Of a stretch of DNA of 64,000 nt, positions 1 to 16,436 are shown one piece after another. A program made the position numbers and the translations under genes. Location of the stretch: assembly GCA_028554755.1 (NCBI GenBank), contig JAPTOF010000016.1, positions 7,477,001 to 7,541,000 on the forward strand. The letters are read 5' to 3'. A model generated the notes under the pieces. It was given only the letters and a program-made list of their open reading frames with translations, was not told the DNA's origin and did not search any database. Position 1 is the stretch's first letter; the number at the start of each line of letters is the position of its first letter. Origin of the DNA: Cordia subcordata (taxonomy: Eukaryota > Streptophyta > Magnoliopsida > Boraginales > Cordiaceae).

Positions 1-4885
<4,885 letters not shown>

Positions 4886-6101
4886 AGGTGAGAGAGCTTC
4901 CGTTCCTGTGTTGTCTCGTGATGGGTTCGGAAACTGATGGCTCCAAGTATCTTAATAGGGTCACCCGTCTTGCACCTTGCCACGGAGGTCTAAATATGGG
5001 GAATTAGCCATTAACGCGTGCTTTTCCACCACCCCTCAGATATTCAGTGAAATCGCCATCGTATTGCTGGATACTGGTAAAACATTGTGTAGAAATTTTC
5101 TGAACATCCCATCATACACGCTCTATGTTGTAAACTTCCTAAAGGCCTTTTTCCGGTTCCCAGATTGGTTTTTAGACCACTGTTTGGACCTTTGACATGT
5201 ATGGATTGAAGAAATAATGAAATACACATATTCTTCGTTGATCTGTTCTCCTTTTTCGCCATGTTTACTGTTTTCTCTTCCTTACTGGAGCTTTTCTGGA
5301 TTGGCTTTTTTTTAAGGAAAGACTTTTTCTTTCCTGAAAAAAGTACATTCTTTTATCACCATCCTCTGTGTATTCATCGCCAACTCTCTCAAATACCTGG
5401 CTCTAACTCAGGTGGAGCGCCTTGCTAGTCAAAGTAGTTCTTATGGGGCACCTAACCAGCGAAGGGTTAAATATTTGGTTTGATTTTAAAAAAAGTTAAG
5501 ACTTTGAAAGAAGTTTAAATGCAATTTTTTCAGAAATCATAATTTTTAGTTTCTCGTAAAAGCACATTTTCAGAATTTGTTAAGAACAGCGTTTTTAGGA
5601 AAAGTCAATCCAAACGAACCGTGAATGACATGGCTGCACCAATTCTTTACTTTGTCAACAGTGTCCTGCAAAAAGTATAGATCCTGATGCTACTTATAAC
5701 AAACACAACAGTACTCCATGACCTTATAAGCTGGTTCAGATATTAGAATCAGTTCAGCAGATCTTGCATTTCCCTTATCTTGTAATTCACAATCTTTCAT
5801 CATCCTAATGCAACACATATGCAATAAGCACCGAAAATGAACAAGGGGTAATGAAAGCTCGGTGTAATGGATCACATTACATTTAGGATTATTTTATATT
5901 TTTGCAAGAGACTAATTCCACGACTAGTAGATGATGCTCAATTTCATTGTGGTTTTGTGTGAGAAAGATGTTAAGCAGCAATTTGAATCAGCATATGACC
6001 ATTTACAATCTAGATGACCAACTATACATTATTAAATTTGCTTCATGAAATTCAGATCTACATGAAAAATCAGACCATCATATTAGCAGAATTTGACACA
6101 G
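4886..6101. other. CDPK 3' flank and intergenic DNA with a MITE-like right end
   Basis: The first 300-350 bp after the stop codon are probably CDPK 3' UTR. Around 5288-5621 there is a possible MITE: a left TGGATTGGCTTTTTT-like end and a right end that reads GGTTCGTTTGGATTGACTTT on the minus strand. The pairing is loose and the middle is unexplained. I see no convincing gene between 5630 and 6100. Confidence 0.4.
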
Positions 6102-6662
6102 TTACCTACCATTGGAATGGCAGAGAATCACACGGGCGCCGCACATTATAATCCCACCGAATGCAACGAAAACAGCAATCGAAAAATAAACCATCGCATG
6201 GCGCTTCCATACTTGAACCAAGCCTGGCTTCTGCCTAACAATTTCACTCCCTTGTCGAGCCAGCCGAGAACCATGCTAGGCGCGCCTGGTCTGTCAATGG
6301 AGTTCCAGGCAATACTTGAGTCACACTTGCTTTGGCCATTCTGTGCAACTTCAAAAGCGGCAGGCCTGTCTTGCTCTGATCAAGTTCTTACCTGGATTTC
6401 AACACTTTAACCATGTTTATCACGGTGGCTAGAAGGGAGAGGACAAAGGGTATCCACCAATAGTAGCATTTGAGTGATGAAGCTGATGAGGTCGATGCAA
6501 GAATAACAGCCTGGATTATGAAGTAAAAGTTGATATCATGAACTGTTTTCGTTTCCAGGCTTCGGATTCTGTTCTCTTGTTTCCTGTTTGATTCCTCCAG
6601 CTTGCCTATCTCCCCCGTAATCCATTTTCAGATGTATTGTTGTTCACTTCTCGTTGATCCAT
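6102..6662 (-). pseudogene. Broken gene for a small two-segment membrane protein of unknown function
   Basis: Read on the minus strand from an ATG at 6662, the frame opens as MDQREVNNNTSENGLRG, then needs a 1-base shift at a run of five G to continue as EIGKLEESNRKQ, a probable short coiled-coil stretch (RIRSLETKTVHDINF), and a hydrophobic, Cys/Trp-containing segment (YYWWIPFVLSLLATVINMV). A stop and another frame change near 6385 separate this from a second block containing AAFEVAQNGQSKCDSSIAW, GWLDKGVKLLGRSQAWFKYG and a second hydrophobic segment (YFSIAVFVAFGGIIMC). The blocks are codon-like and collinear, which suggests one decayed gene. A short intron beginning at the consensus donor CAG|GTAAGA near 6391 is an alternative, but no fitting acceptor was found. 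The family is not recognised; it resembles plant-specific uncharacterised membrane proteins. Confidence 0.45.
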
Positions 6663-6694
6663 CTGAACTTGCTTTTTCTTAATCCTGTTTTGAT

Positions 6695-6697
<3 letters not shown>

Positions 6698-6734
<37 letters not shown>
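6698..6734. repeat. (TA)n microsatellite
   Basis: An uninterrupted TA dinucleotide run. Nothing else recognisable lies between 6663 and 7088. Confidence 0.9.
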
Positions 6735-6736
<2 letters not shown>

Positions 6737-7098
6737 GAGCTTATTCATGCCTATTGAATTACACAAAAGTACAGGTCAATTTGGATAGAGACGTACGTAT
6801 TCTCCAGCCTGTTTTAATAATTTATGATTTTAGAAACCATTTTTGTTTTCTTTTATATCAAGAAACTCATTTTAGACAAAATTACATTACATCTGAGTCA
6901 AAGTTGTAATCCTAGTGGTGCAACAGTGCACTTGTAGAACGTGTTTTCAGCTAGTCAATGATCAAATGATATTTGTAAGGAAAGATAATTGAATTTGAAA
7001 CTGATATGAAGTTGGTCCACACCCCGAGGTCTTTACCAGACATCTTCACGGTATATATGCCAGACATGTCTCACCACCTTTATGAGCAAAGGATAGAC

Positions 7099-7945
7099 GG
7101 ATAATTTTTATTTTTAACCTTATTTTTTTAAATGGTTTCAAAATTAACCCAATTTTTAAAGGGTTTGCAAAAATAGACTTTTCGAACTTTCAAAATTCGA
7201 ATTCAAACTTCGAAAATTCGAATTCGAACTTCAAAAGTTCGATTATATTTTTTGGCCCATGTTCAAACAAAAAAAAATAATTTTGAATAAAAAATACGAT
7301 TTCGAACAAAAGAAATACAATTTCGAACTTTGAAAGTTCGATTTCAAACTTTCAAAGTTCGAAATTGGTGTTGGCATAATTAGATACCATAAAGAACTTT
7401 GTGCACAAGCAAATTCGGATTTGTAAGGATACACCATGCTTGTTTAACGAGTAGAGCAAGGTTAAAACACCGAATATCTTTACGTCCCAGGCTGCCACGA
7501 ATTTTTGGATTCACTAGGGCGTCCAACTTTCGAAACTTTGTAAACCATCTTTCGAACTTTGAAAGTTCGAAATCGCATTTCTTTTGTTTGATATTCGGTG
7601 TTTCAACCTTGCTCTACTAGTTAAACAAGCATGGTGTATCCTTACAAATTCGAATTTGCTTGTGCACAAAGTTCTTTATGGTATCTAATTATGCCAACGC
7701 CAATTTCGAACTTTGAAAGTTCGAAATCGAACTTTCAAAGTTCGAAATTGTATTTCTTTTGTTTGAAATCGTATTTTTTATTCAAAATTATTTTTTTGTT
7801 TGAACATGGGCCAAAAAATATAATCGAACTTTCGAAGTTCGAATTCGAATTTTGAAAATTCGAAAAGTCTATTTTTGCAAACCTTTAAAAATTGGGTTAA
7901 TTTTGAAACCATTTAAAAAAATAAGGTTAAAAATAAAAATTATCC
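7099..7945. mobile_element. Foldback (long-TIR) MULE-type element A, intact copy
   Basis: Two arms of about 350-380 bp (7099-7478 and 7591-7945) are inverted copies of each other, starting GGATAATTTTTATTTTTAAC and ending with its reverse complement. They flank an unpaired centre of about 110 bp (7479-7590). The element is bordered by a perfect 10-bp direct repeat AAGGATAGAC at 7089-7098 and 7946-7955. A 9-11 bp target duplication with long inverted repeats is the hallmark of Mutator-like non-autonomous elements. The arms are studded with TTCGAA/GAAAGTTCGA motifs. Open frames inside are by-products of the palindrome and encode no known protein. Confidence 0.85.
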
Positions 7946-8039
7946 AAGGATAGACCTCGATCTTGATATCCTGTCTCAATTTTCCTGACCCATGTGCACC
8001 TTTGGTGTGTGATCCTTTCTATCCCCAACACATGTCATC

Positions 8040-8230
8040 ACAAAGGTTCTATAAATGACCCACACCCACAAGAATCAAGGTAAGTCTTTCCGTTTTGAGG
8101 ATACTTCTAAAAAGAGAAAATATTTTCCACACTCTCTCTTTCTTTTAAGAACATTTCATAGATATTTTCTGACTTGAGCTCAAAGAGTCTTTGACTGGCA
8201 CCATACTAGTGTCAAGCCCTCATTGTTTAG
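8040..8230 (+). mobile_element. Possible LTR 3'-end remnant (copy 1)
   Basis: TTCTATAAATGACCC, followed by a CT-rich stretch and GACTTGAGCTCAAAGAGTCT, resembles the TATA-to-R/U5 layout and the ACTTGAGCGTCGGAGTG-type motif common near the 3' end of plant Ty3-like LTRs. No partner LTR, PBS or coding sequence was found. The same block is at about 19612-19803 in the second unit. Confidence 0.3.
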
Positions 8231-9250
8231 TAGAATACGTCATTGCTGGACCCACCTTATTGAAATTTCTTTTTTTCAACTGGTTCTTAGCGAATTAAAA
8301 ACCTTTAATCACAATGAATTATTATACTACTGGACCATTCATCCTTGGGCATATTGGCAATGGTTTTGGTTTTTGACTTGCACTAAATTTATTCATTTAT
8401 TTATTTTAATTTTGGGGGCTAAACATCCTATAGTCAAACGAAGGCTTCATGTATTGTTCATGAAATGAATAAATGATTAACACAAAGCAATATGCTTTAT
8501 ACCGAAAGAATAAAACCGGAATAATTGGTTTGGAGAATTGTTTAGCAAACAAGCTGATCTTTTTCTGTTCCAACAGACCATTTGATTAATATTAGAGGGA
8601 AATATAACTGATCTAAACTATTATTACAGTCCATATTTGGTGTTTGACTTTCTTTTTCTTCTTTTAAAACTATCAAAACTTTGACTGCGTCATTTTTTTT
8701 TTAATATATATCAATGATTTATACCTTAATTAAAAAGAGAAAAAAAAAAAGAAGAAAAACTACACACTCCGGGGCACCTTGACTTTTCTAGTCGGCCATT
8801 CTACTACAAGAAGCGCAAAAGTGATTCCTCTGGTGACAAGGTCAAATAGAAATGATAATACTTAAAAATATGTTTATAACATTATAAGACAAATTTAATG
8901 ATGATAAACTATCATAATATTACTTAACGAAAGGAGAATGTATCATTAATGTAGCATCATTGTATTCCTTTGCATAAAATCTCGAAACTTAGCTGGCTTC
9001 AAATTTTGATCAAATTAATAACTAGAAAGAACATGATTTTACATGCTATACCATTTATAGAACCATTTGCCATATAAAAGAATTCAGGATTTGAAAAGAT
9101 TTAAACATGAGCCAGAAAGATCTAACAGGATAAAATTTTTGTGTTTATTTGTTTGTTCTCTGGAAGAAAAAAAAGAATAATAACATTAATTTTCTTGAAA
9201 AATAAAGATGAAATGAATTGTCAAACAAAAATAATTTGATTACTTTAAAA

Positions 9251-9334
9251 TGTCAGAAGTGGGATTTGAACCCACGCCCTCTCACGAGGACCAGAACTTG
9301 AGTCTGGCGCCTTAGACCACTCGGCCATCCTGAC
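9251..9334 (-). tRNA. tRNA-Leu (CAA), copy 1
   Basis: An 84-base cloverleaf on the minus strand. The acceptor 5' end is GTCAGGATG and the discriminator is A. The A box region is TGGCCGAGTGG, the anticodon stem is CCAGA/TCTGG around loop CTCAAGT (anticodon CAA), a long class-II variable arm follows, and the B box is GGTTCAAATCC. TTTT follows the 3' end within 1 base, as a pol III terminator. There is no intron. The sequence is unlike chloroplast trnL-CAA, so this is a nuclear gene. Confidence 0.96.
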
Positions 9335-11648
9335 TGGATGATGATGCTTTAACGAACAACACCAATACTATTGTATTATAAATGTGATTAAAGGGCTAAA
9401 ATAATATAGATACATCACAGCTATCAAATTTTGCTCATAAAATCATGATATTATGAAAGGATTTTCATTTTATTTTATATACTTAACCTTTGTGGAATGA
9501 AAATAATTTAATATACAAAATCTTCATTACATTTTTTAGTATGAAAACAGATAATTCAATGTACAAAATTTATCCAATCACGAGAATAGTTAAAAAGATA
9601 AATCCTCCTTGGTTTATCGTACTTGAAATATTGAAGGGGTCACTTGCACTATAAAGTTTAAATGCAAGAGCCCCAATGCCAAAGCTAAAATCATTTCAAT
9701 CTTTTGTGAACCAATTTGGGTTTTATCAAACATCCACATAGTACAATAATAATTTTATTGTTGTGATATGGTCACTAAAAACTTCCCCGATTGATAAAAA
9801 GTAGGTGATTTTGAAAATGCAAGAACTGCAAACAAAATGTGCTTGTAGAGCAATACAATTATAATCACCAAAACAATATATAATAATATGACTGAGGTCC
9901 TAATGATGTCAAAGTAAGACTAGTAGAATAAATCTAAAATGGTCCAATCCTTTCCTAGACCTATCCATTTCTATGGGCTTAGCTTTTTTTGGTTTGTGGC
10001 GTGTAAAGTGAGAGCTCATGAATATACCCTTATCTGAGCAACTAAAATTACTCATGACTTTATCCTAATCAATGATATCTCTTCTAATCTTTTCATCCTA
10101 TCTTAAGTGATAAATGCCTCAAATATTTAAAATCTAATAGTCTTTACTGTCACTAATTTGTATAGATAAAAATGAAATTTTGATTATTTTCTATTTGTTA
10201 CCTATTCTTTTTCTATTTTAGCTTCTTCTTGCGCTTTTAAAGCCGAACAAACCTAGTTAAACAGCAGAGATGAGAAAATTTTAGATATTTGAGTATAAGA
10301 AAACATTTTGAACAAATCAAAACCCTTTATAGTACATATCATTGTCACTATTCTTGTCAATATATATATATATATATATATATATGCATAAATATATTTA
10401 AAAAAAAATTGATTCTTTTTTCTAATGTGACTAAGTTTATGCCCATGCGAAATAAATCTTTAGAATAAAATAGAAAAATTTTAAAGAAATAAAATAGTAA
10501 AACTAACCAAAAAATATATAATGTATTATAAAATATAAAAATGATATTATAACTATATATATCTAAAAAGAATTATATTTTTTTTTACTTTTGAAAAATA
10601 GGCATACATGGATATTAGAAATACAAGACCTATCCCCTTAGTTATTCTAAAGATCAATTAAAATTAAAATGTAATATTTAATTTTAAATAAAGACCAAAT
10701 CTTTTCTGTGACAAATATAAATGAAAGAGTTTAAAAAAAAAAAACTTATCTAATAATTGCTCAATTATTTAAAATTCCAATATCTATTAAAATGACACAT
10801 AAAATTTAGAAATGCATAAAATACCTACTTCATTAATTAACTATCAAATAAGATATGATATATAAGAAAAAGTCAACTTGACCATAAAATTATATTTATA
10901 TGAAACAACATAAGATATAATATTTAATAAAGTATCTGTTACATGACAATGTTGAATTATGAAATATACTAAAACATAAATATGTAAATATGTTAAAATA
11001 TGCATTCATTTTCTTTTTCTTTTATCTTTTGTTATAGTTATTGATCATAATAAATCTCAACCAAAACCTCTAGAGGCTGAAGAGAAGATTTTGAGTTAAT
11101 CACAACTCTTTGCTATTTATCATCCTTACGTTCTATGCATGCTCATCAAAAGTAAGATCAACATATACATCTATTAAGCTCTATTGGTAGAATATTTCAT
11201 ACAAAAACCATGAAGGACATTTTTAGATATTTGATTAGAAGAAAATATTTTTGAATTAATCAAAACTCATTTTAGATATTTGAGTATAATAAAGATTTGA
11301 TTATTTTTCTAGCTAGACCAGATTTATACCTATGCAGTATGTGGGATAATTTTTTCTTTAAGATGTAGAAATCTTTTTTAAAATAAAAAATAGATTTTTT
11401 TAAAAATAAAACAAAATAGTAAATACTAAACTAAAAATATATTTATGAATAATAAGTCAGATTTGAAAATAATCGATTAATGACAATTAAGTTAATTATC
11501 CCTTATTGTGTTGAACAGATATATAGAGACTACCAAAAAAAAAAAGGATGCAATTCAACCAAATGTAGGTTGAACTAAAGGGTACATGATCATTTAATAA
11601 AACATTGATTATTAATATTTATTTCTTTTAAAAATGAGAGCATAACAA

Positions 11649-11705
<57 letters not shown>

Positions 11706-12277
11706 TATATATAGTTCTAAAAAGAATAATACTATTTACCTTTGAGGAATAGATATACACGTATATATTAGAAATACAAAACCTATAACCATATACCTTA
11801 GTAGCTTTGAACATAAATTAAAATTAAAATGTAATATCTAATTTGATTAGAGGGCCAAATTTTATCTGCAATAATTATAAATAAAGAGGGCAACATGCCA
11901 ACCTGCCAACGAGCCAAGAGTACCCGTAAAAAACTGACCCAACCTGATCCAATTTAAATAGGTCAGGTCAACTTGACCAATCCAGTTTGGCAGCTCTAGA
12001 TATAATATGTCATAACACACACATATAAATATATATGTAAGATAAATATAATATTTGACAAAGTATATGTTATATTACAATTTTGAATTATGAAAAATAA
12101 GATAAAATATATAAATATAAACATGTTATATTAGATATTAATTTTCTTTTTATTTTTTATCTATTACAATTTTGGATGAGAGCAAATCTTAACTACACTG
12201 ATGATATTTGAGAATCCTACAACAAACAAAATATTTCTGAGTTAATCAAAATATTGTTAGTAGATATCTTGACCACA
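9335..12277. other. AT-rich intergenic DNA upstream of GH5 copy 1
   Basis: No gene is recognised. The stretch holds an (AT)n run near 10362-10385, a compound (AT)n(AG)n microsatellite at about 11649-11702, and the decayed tandem duplication described separately (10273-12360). Confidence 0.6.
11649..11702. repeat. Compound (AT)n(AG)n microsatellite
   Basis: Alternating AT units pass directly into AG units. The counterpart in the second unit is at about 23220-23274. Confidence 0.9.
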
Positions 12278-12288
12278 CTATATATATG
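12278..12288 (+). promoter_or_regulatory. Probable TATA box of GH5 copy 1
   Basis: CTATATATATG lies about 70 bp before the start codon, a normal plant TATA-to-ATG spacing given a 5' leader of about 40 bp. The same sequence is at 23850-23859 before copy 2. Confidence 0.5.
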
Positions 12289-12356
12289 CTATCGTAAAAC
12301 AAAGTTAGGATGAACACTCAATAGGCACTATTACTTAAACATTTCACGCAAAAACC

Positions 12357-13144
12357 ATGAAGCCCATCTTCATAATCACGTTGCCACTCGTACTCATCTC
12401 CTTAGCAACACAATCCTATTCACTTCCGCTCTCAACAAGATCGAGATACATTGTGGACGAGGAAACAGGCGAACGCGTAAAACTAGCCTGCGCCAATTGG
12501 GCAGGTCACCTATCACCCATGTTGCCAGAAGGGCTAGACAAGCAGCCCTTGAGCCACATTGCTAGGCACATAGCGTTAATGGGGTTCAATTGCGTGCGTT
12601 TGACATGGGCTATCCACATGTTCACACGCCACTCGAACCTCACCGTCGCGCAATCTCTTCAGGATCTTGGCTTGACGGACGCCATTGCTGCCATGTCCAA
12701 GCACAACCCTCAGATTCTTAGCCTCACTGTTGTTGATGCCCAGAAGGCTGTGATTGAGCAGCTTGGTGAACATGGAGTTATGGTGGTTCTTGATAACCAT
12801 GTCAGTCAACCTATGTGGTGTTGTAATGAGAATGATGGGAATGGTTTCTTTGGTGACAAGTATTTTGATCCTAAGGAATGGTTACAAGGGTTGGCTATTG
12901 TGGCCCATCGTTACAAGAACACCCCTATGGTACGTAAAAATTTTTGTGTATAGCAAGAGTTTTGTTGTTATGTTATGTTATTTATATTTAGACTTGCACT
13001 CTCTGATTACTGAATATTTGTATTATGAGATACACTAGGCTAAGGGTTGTCAACTATAATTAATATATATGAATTATAATATTATTAAAATTTTTAAATA
13101 TATTTGACCAACTTTAAATTTGCAAATGACACTCATTATTTGAC

Positions 13145-13191
<47 letters not shown>

Positions 13192-15203
13192 AAAAAATAA
13201 ATGAGTTTTATTTATGAACTTTTTGTTTGATAATATTAGCCAATTGCAAAATCAACCAAACATAAAGACAAAAAACTTATATAAGGCAATCTTGTAATGT
13301 TGTCATGAGATAGTAAAATATTTGTTTTGTATATTTATCTTTTAAATTATTTATATTTTGTTATGAAAATTCGGATTCCACCGCTGAATTTGGATGTCAT
13401 CTAACTAATGATTTTGTCAATGTAGGTTGTTGCCATGAGCATGAGAAATGAGCTTCGTGGTCCACTGCAAAACGAAAGTGTATGGTATAACTACATGGAG
13501 AAGGGTGCAAGAATCATTCACAGAGCAAACCCTAACCTACTAGTGATTTTCTCAGGATTAGATTATGATCTCGAGTTTAGGTTCCTAAACCAAAGGCCTT
13601 TAAGGGTAAACCTGAAAAATAAGTTGGTTTACGAGACACATCGATACGCATTTTCAGAAGGACAAGATGACTTCTGGTTGAACCAACCATTAAACAAAGT
13701 GTGTGACAATGTTACACAAGAAATTAACCAAAAAGCAGGGTTTTTATTAGAGGGCAAAAATGCTGCTCCTCTTTTTATTAGTGAATTTGGGATAAATCAG
13801 TTGGGGATCAATGAGGCTGACAATGTGTTCTTGAGTTGCTTTTTAAGCTACTTAGCAGAAAAAGACTTGGATTGGGCAGTTTGGGCTTTCCAAGGAAGCT
13901 ACTATTTTAGAGAAGGTAAAGTTGGCACGGAGGAAACTTATGGCATGATGAATTCTAGTTGGAAAACACTTAGAAGCCCTGAATTTCATTCCAAGCTACA
14001 GCTCATTCAAAGGAAAATCCAAGGTATGGATATCATATATGGTCTAATGTGTTACAGTGGCGAAGCCAGATTTATTGTTCATTAAGGGAGTCAAAAATGT
14101 TTAAACAAATTAAATATACATATATATGTGTGTATATATATATATGTATATATATATATATAAGTTTCATTAATTTATAATAAAGTTAAAAACATGCACT
14201 ACAAGTTTTCATATTTTTCATAAGTTACGTAATCATTTCACTATTCACTATTGATGATGTCAAATAAATATCTCTTAATGTGCCCAATTGTTACAAAGTA
14301 AAGGGTGCTTCCTAGTCGTAATTGATAGCTTAAGTTGCAGGAAATAGGACAACAAGGTTTTATTGACGTATGCAAGATTAATTTTTACTAAATATTTTAT
14401 GTACTTTATTGTTTTATAAAATTAGTTGTGAGTTATTTCATTGATTTTGCAAGGTTAATATTGTTAAATTAAAAATAAGAATATCTTTTTTAATTAAAAT
14501 CAAATTTGTTCATTTATCTTCATTAAAATATGAAATGTGGAAATAATGGGTGATTTATAAATTTAAAGTATATCATATATATATAATAATTTCAATAAAA
14601 TCTTAACTTACATAAAACAATGTTTATTTATCAAATCGAAGGGGTCATAATTGTACATAGCTCCGTAAATGAAAGTGTAGACTAGTAAATGAACTTTTAA
14701 ACTAGTTCATGACTTTTTAAAAGCCGATTACAATTAATGAGAATTGATTTTTATACGCAGACCCAAACTCAAAGAATTCGCCATACTACGTAATGTACCA
14801 CCCAAAGAGCGGGCGTTGTGTAGGGACAGGCAACAACGATGAGGTCTACGCAGGTGACTGCCGGAGCCTGAGCAAATGGAGCCATGACGGAGACGGTACT
14901 CCGATCCGGCTAAAGGGGACACTCCTGTGTCTAACAGCCGTAGGGGATGGTCTGCCGGTTGCACTGTCCACCAACTGCATGAGCGAGCAGAGTGCGTGGA
15001 AAATTGCTTCCAATTCCAATTATCAGCTTTCTAACAAAGACGGGAATGGCAATGAATTGTGCTTGGAGTGGGACTCTAATTACTCCGGCAAGATTTTGAC
15101 CAAGAAATGCATTGGTTTGGAAGATGAAATTGATGAGGAGCATCCTAAGTATTATGAGAATCCCCAAACCCAATGGTTTAAGCTTATCACAGCTAATGTT
15201 TAG
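12357..15203 (+). CDS. Secreted GH5 glycoside hydrolase with C-terminal beta-trefoil-like domain (copy 1, intact)
   Basis: Plant GH5 (cellulase-like clan) enzyme of 537 aa; the substrate of this plant subgroup cannot be told from sequence. Exons: 12357-12929, 13426-14023, 14761-15203, with GT-AG borders and a total divisible by three. Residues 1-22 are a signal peptide, so it enters the secretory pathway and probably the wall. Catalytic-site signatures are all present: R81 in GFNCVRLTW, H148 in LDNHVSQ, acid/base E200 in MRNEL, H263 in YETHRYAF, nucleophile E311 in FISEFG, and W in WAVWAFQ. Residues about 395-530 (exon 3) look like a ricin-B/CBM13-type lectin fold (GRCVGTG, CLTAVGDGLPV, ELCLEWD, QTQWF), as is usual in plant members. 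An identical gene apart from one lesion lies 11.57 kb downstream. The remote ATG at the end of the older 5' repeat is a fossil. Confidence 0.93.
13150..13187. repeat. (TA)n microsatellite in GH5 copy 1 intron 1
   Basis: A TA run inside the first intron; its counterpart in copy 2 is at about 24721-24759. Length differs slightly between the copies. Confidence 0.9.
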
Positions 15204-16436
15204 AATATTCTGAAACTTAGTCTTACGTTTTTTTAGTTTAGCATTTTGTGTTTTCTAGTTTTTGGTTGAAACAGAGTACTTTGGGTAGAACAATAATTAT
15301 AATAAGATAGTTAAAATAGATCCACCACCGTTATATGATATTATTCTTCCCTACTGTCTTTTTCTTCTTTTTTTTTACTATTCTCTCTGTCTTTTCTGAA
15401 ACAGTTACCATTTCTACAGTTATAAATGTTATAAATGTTTATAGTTTGGTCCAGAGCAAGCAAACAAGAATAATTGCATCATTAATTTTCCTGACACACG
15501 GGGAGCGACAAATGCACTGCGTAAGCATCCCAATCCCACAAAAAAAAAAAGAAAAAAAAGACAATGTGCGTAATATAATTTAAGCCAGCTACACGTGAGG
15601 GTTTGTACGATCTGTCTGTAAGTTGGGGTCAAAGCTATTTTGCATTTTCGGGAACAGATTTAAAATATTACTTTAAAAAGTTTTACTAATATTTTTCTAA
15701 ATAACAATTAATTTATCCAATTATATTAAAATCTTAAATATACTCTAACGAGGGGTATACGAAGGTGTCATTTCTTAATTTGCACTTAGCCAAAAAGAAA
15801 AACAAAGGATAAAATATCCGTTACCCAATAGTTTTATCTATTTCAAAACTTATTAGAACATTGATGCATTCTGTATTTTAATTTTAAAAAGTGACATATA
15901 ATTTCATAGTGTAATATTTTCCATTTAAGTTAGTAAGTAGACAAAATTTGCACTGTACTATATATTTTTACAAAAACATCCTTATTTATCATTACAGGAT
16001 ATGTTAATGTTAAAAGGGTAAGTCAACTTTTTAATACTTTGATTAACGCTATTAAAATAATAATGAAAAAAGAGTGATTATATCACGTTTTGTAAAGTAC
16101 AAGTAACAATAGTCTGGCAAATTACAAGTGACAATATGAAAATAAAATAATAATGAGAAAAAGCGATTATGTCACCTTTTAAAAAGAACAAAAGGACAAG
16201 TAGTAATTTATAACCGCAATGTGAGAAATTGCAAAACAAACAGAGTAATAAATTAATTAGACAAATTTATATATTTTCTAAAAATTCTCACAAAAGGGTT
16301 TTAGAACCTTTTAAAGTGTTGAGATAGATACATGTACAAACTCCTTTTATAACCTATTCACTTGACTTTTGTCTTGTGACAAAGTACCAACATTAAGCAA
16401 CATTTGCGGGAGACCAGGAAGCTGGAGAACAACAAC
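15204..16436. other. Intergenic DNA between GH5 and GRX, copy 1
   Basis: AT-rich; the start is probably GH5 3' UTR and the end (about 16320-16436) the GRX promoter/leader. No other gene was seen. Open frames here are low-complexity (poly-F runs). Confidence 0.5.

Larger units (their letters stand above)
10273..12360. repeat. Old degenerate tandem duplication of the GH5 5' flank (copy 1)
   Basis: Unit a (about 10273-11218) and unit b (about 11219-12360) share, in the same order: ATTTTAGATATTTGA(G/T)T; a TCTAAAAAGAAT-TACxTTTGA(A/G)(A/G)AATAG block (10562/11715); ATTAAAATTAAAATGTAATAT (10656/11817); an AATATTT(A/G)A block (10918/12048); TTTTCTTTTT followed by an AT-rich stretch (11008/12143); and finally a CAAAAACCATGAAG end (11202 and 12348). 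In unit b this end is the GH5 start codon. Many indels and microsatellite insertions separate the units, so this event is much older than the 11.6-kb one. The same structure is at about 21845-23931. Confidence 0.65.

Noticed and set aside
7243..7855. Frames of 64-74 codons on both strands (also 19204-19428) with FESSKSNFQSSK-like sequence
   Set aside because: They lie in the arms of foldback A; the two strands mirror each other because of the palindrome. There are no known domains and the composition comes from TTCGAA repeats.
11590..11814. 74-codon minus-strand frame with SLSLSLS and IYIYIY runs (also 23162-23386)
   Set aside because: A translation of the (AT)n(AG)n microsatellite.
12576..13038. 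Additional frames overlapping GH5 exon 1 on both strands, and similar frames over exon 3
   Set aside because: Shadows of the real exons; splice continuity and GH5 motifs support only the annotated frame.
16404..16436. Upstream extension of the glutaredoxin by 11 codons
   Set aside because: The extension begins at TTG, not ATG. The ATG at 16437 gives a normal family length.
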